The notes under the pieces: model-generated | Databases searched by the model: none | Told to the model about the DNA's origin: nothing | Seen by the model: the letters and a program-made list of their open reading frames with translations, nothing else | Origin: CAYSWS01 sp964434935 | GTDB lineage: Bacteria; Patescibacteriota; WWE3; UBA101185; UBA10185 | NCBI GenBank assembly: GCA_964434935.1 | Contig: CAYSWS010000004.1 | Span: forward strand, 1-57,096 | Length of the DNA: 57,096 nucleotides | Reading direction: 5' to 3' | In this document: positions 55,893-57,096 of the stretch, in pieces | How positions within the stretch are numbered: position 1 is the first letter of the stretch | How the letters are laid out: the number at the start of each line of letters is the position of its first letter | Program-made: the position numbers and the translations under genes

Positions 55893-57096
55893 ATGCCCAA
55901 GAAGAAAGAAACAAAGTTCAAAATAGCCATTGGATATCCTCCTATTGTCACAGGCAAGGGAGTGCCTCTTTTATCTCAGAATAGACAGTTCCAGTATTTT
56001 AACGCTAAAACTTATATTTACCCCATGGTACCGGCCTACGCTGCCTCTTTGGCTCAAGAACGCGGATATAAACTGGTCTGGTTGGACGGTATTGCTGAAG
56101 AATGGTCTTACGATGAGTGGTTGGACCGCCTGGTCAAAGAAAAACCGGATCTGTTGATGATGGAAACAAAATCTCCGGTCGTGAAAAAGCACTGGAAGCA
56201 GATCGATGACATTAAAAAAGCTCTTCCCGATATGGCCATAGTGATGGTGGGAGATCATGCGACCTTTAACCCCAAAGAAACTATGGAGAATTCCCAAGTA
56301 GATTACATCATTACCGGCGGCGATTACGATTTTGTACTTTCCGACCTGGCAGATTCGATGACCAAGAAAACCGAGCTGGTAGGAGGAGTGTGGGGAAGAA
56401 AGGGCGACAAGCGGGTCAAACTATCCGAACTAGCCAAGGAAGACGGCGATTTTTGGATATCCGGACCTTTAAAGCAAACACACAATCTGGACAGTTTGCC
56501 GTTTGTGGACAGGGATCTCACTAGGTGGGAGCTTTACGCTTATGCTAACGGAAATTATAAGTATACCCCGGCTACCTATATGTACTCCGGCAAGGACTGT
56601 TGGTGGAATAGGTGTACTTTTTGCGTTTGGGACCACACTATAAATCCTCTGGGTACGTACCGCAGATTCTCTCCTCAGAGACTTTTTGCCGAAGTTAAGC
56701 ACGTAGTTGACAACTATGGAGTCAAAGAGATCTTCGATGATGCAGGCACGCTGTTCATTGGCCCGCCTCTAAAGGAATTCTGTCAACTAATGATCGATTC
56801 CGGTTACAACAAAAAAGTGGTTTTAGGCTGTAATATGAGGCTAAACGCCTTGACACGGGAATACTACGACTTAATGAAGCAGGCAAATTTTCGATTCATT
56901 TTATATGGCATGGAATCAGCCAATCAGGAAACTTTGGACAGATTGGATAAAGGTATGAAGGTGCATCAAATTGAGGAGGGTGCCCGCATGGCCAGCCAAG
57001 CCGGTCTGGAGCCGCATGTGACTATCATGCTGGGTTACCCTTGGGAAACGGAAGAAATGGCTAAAAATACTATAGCCTTATCAAAAAGACTTTTTA
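55893..57096 (+). CDS. Radical SAM protein with B12-binding-like N-domain (3' end outside window)
   Basis: 401 residues are visible and the frame runs off the window. Residues about 10-180 look like the cobalamin-binding/Rossmann module of COG1032 proteins (PMVPAYAASLAQERGYKLVWLDG; VMVGDHATFNPKETM; VDYIITGGDYDFVL). The iron-sulfur motif is C236-WWNR-C241-TF-C244, i.e. CX4CX2C in place of the usual CX3CX2C. Later segments EIFDDAGTLFIGPP, LGCNMRLNALTREYYDLMKQA, FILYGMESANQETLDRLDKGM and HVTIMLGYPWETEEMAKNT are standard for B12-radical SAM methyltransferases/cyclases. Substrate unknown; its placement next to the glycan cluster suggests lipid, sugar or cofactor modification. Confidence 0.85.
   Translation, partial: MPKKKETKFKIAIGYPPIVTGKGVPLLSQNRQFQYFNAKTYIYPMVPAYAASLAQERGYKLVWLDGIAEEWSYDEWLDRLVKEKPDLLMMETKSPVVKKHWKQIDDIKKALPDMAIVMVGDHATFNPKETMENSQVDYIITGGDYDFVLSDLADSMTKKTELVGGVWGRKGDKRVKLSELAKEDGDFWISGPLKQTHNLDSLPFVDRDLTRWELYAYANGNYKYTPATYMYSGKDCWWNRCTFCVWDHTINPLGTYRRFSPQRLFAEVKHVVDNYGVKEIFDDAGTLFIGPPLKEFCQLMIDSGYNKKVVLGCNMRLNALTREYYDLMKQANFRFILYGMESANQETLDRLDKGMKVHQIEEGARMASQAGLEPHVTIMLGYPWETEEMAKNTIALSKRLF

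Noticed and set aside
1..57096. Recoded TGA (glycine code as in Gracilibacteria/Absconditabacteria)
   Set aside because: TGA ends conserved genes exactly where expected (fusA, rpsJ, several GT genes) and is not found inside conserved motifs.
1..57096. tRNA genes, rRNA, CRISPR arrays, insertion sequences, integrases, toxin-antitoxin or defence genes
   Set aside because: No cloverleaf, spaced direct repeats, transposase or typical motifs were recognised. Intergenic spaces are too short for most of these.

Overview
The window looks like part of a chromosome of a Candidate Phyla Radiation (Patescibacteria) bacterium, probably in or near the Microgenomates/Katanobacteria group. The evidence is: a complete str/S10/spc ribosomal run with no rpmD (L30) between rpsE and rplO, as is usual for CPR; very tight gene packing with 4-base stop/start overlaps; few Shine-Dalgarno sites; and many large membrane proteins of glycan type with divergent sequences. 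The code is standard (TGA is used as a stop, for example at fusA and rpsJ). The group-level placement is inference. No tRNA, rRNA, CRISPR array, insertion sequence or integrase was recognised. Apart from a 100-base run of N at 54437-54536, no gene-free stretch exceeds about 180 bases; the longest is the rpsJ-rplC leader at 22684-22859.

Layout. 1-1866: two type IV pilin-like genes (the first cut by the window edge) and a small anchored exported protein. 1905-7454: cell-envelope and regulation genes: yvcK; an ECF-type sigma factor coupled to a degenerate Mur ligase; mraY; a small P-loop kinase; and a membrane-anchored MurF-like ligase. 7557-10889: an 82-residue orphan with its own promoter and terminator, an RNA m5C methyltransferase, a TMTC-like membrane/TPR protein, and signal peptidase I. 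10991-32176: rpoB, rpoC, rpsL, rpsG, fusA, tuf, rpsJ and the S10/spc ribosomal genes through secY. 32181-34307: ybaB, adk, a membrane CAP-domain protein and a small membrane protein, in the place where infA-rpmJ-rpsM-rpsK-rpsD-rpoA would normally follow secY. 34320-55580: a long one-direction cell-surface glycan region with five GT2 genes plus one interrupted by the gap, three GT4 genes, several GT-C (GT39-like) membrane transferases, two flippases, an LPG-synthase/AglD-type membrane protein, a DUF2079 protein and a nucleotide-sugar dehydrogenase. 55582-57096: a [3Fe-4S]-type ferredoxin and a truncated radical SAM protein.

How it fits together. The left part makes and senses peptidoglycan (MraY, MurF-like proteins, YvcK, sigma factor) and exports pilins. 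The centre is the transcription/translation core. The right part can charge polyprenol phosphate with sugars (DPM/ALG5-like GT2), assemble chains (GT4), flip lipid-linked oligosaccharides (two flippases) and transfer sugars outside the membrane (GT-C proteins).

The most unusual observations are: (1) the only EF-G in the window has both guanine-recognition motifs changed (NKxD to NKIN, and no SA-type G5); (2) there is a promoter plus attenuator-like leader between rpsJ and rplC, and a near-perfect hairpin against the rpsJ start; (3) ribosomal protein L3 lacks about 60 internal residues; (4) a Mur-ligase pseudoenzyme is coupled to a sigma factor and divergent from mraY across a palindrome; (5) several genes have their -10 box 7-9 bases before the start codon, implying leaderless mRNAs; (6) a radical SAM protein with CX4CX2C spacing follows a three-cysteine ferredoxin.
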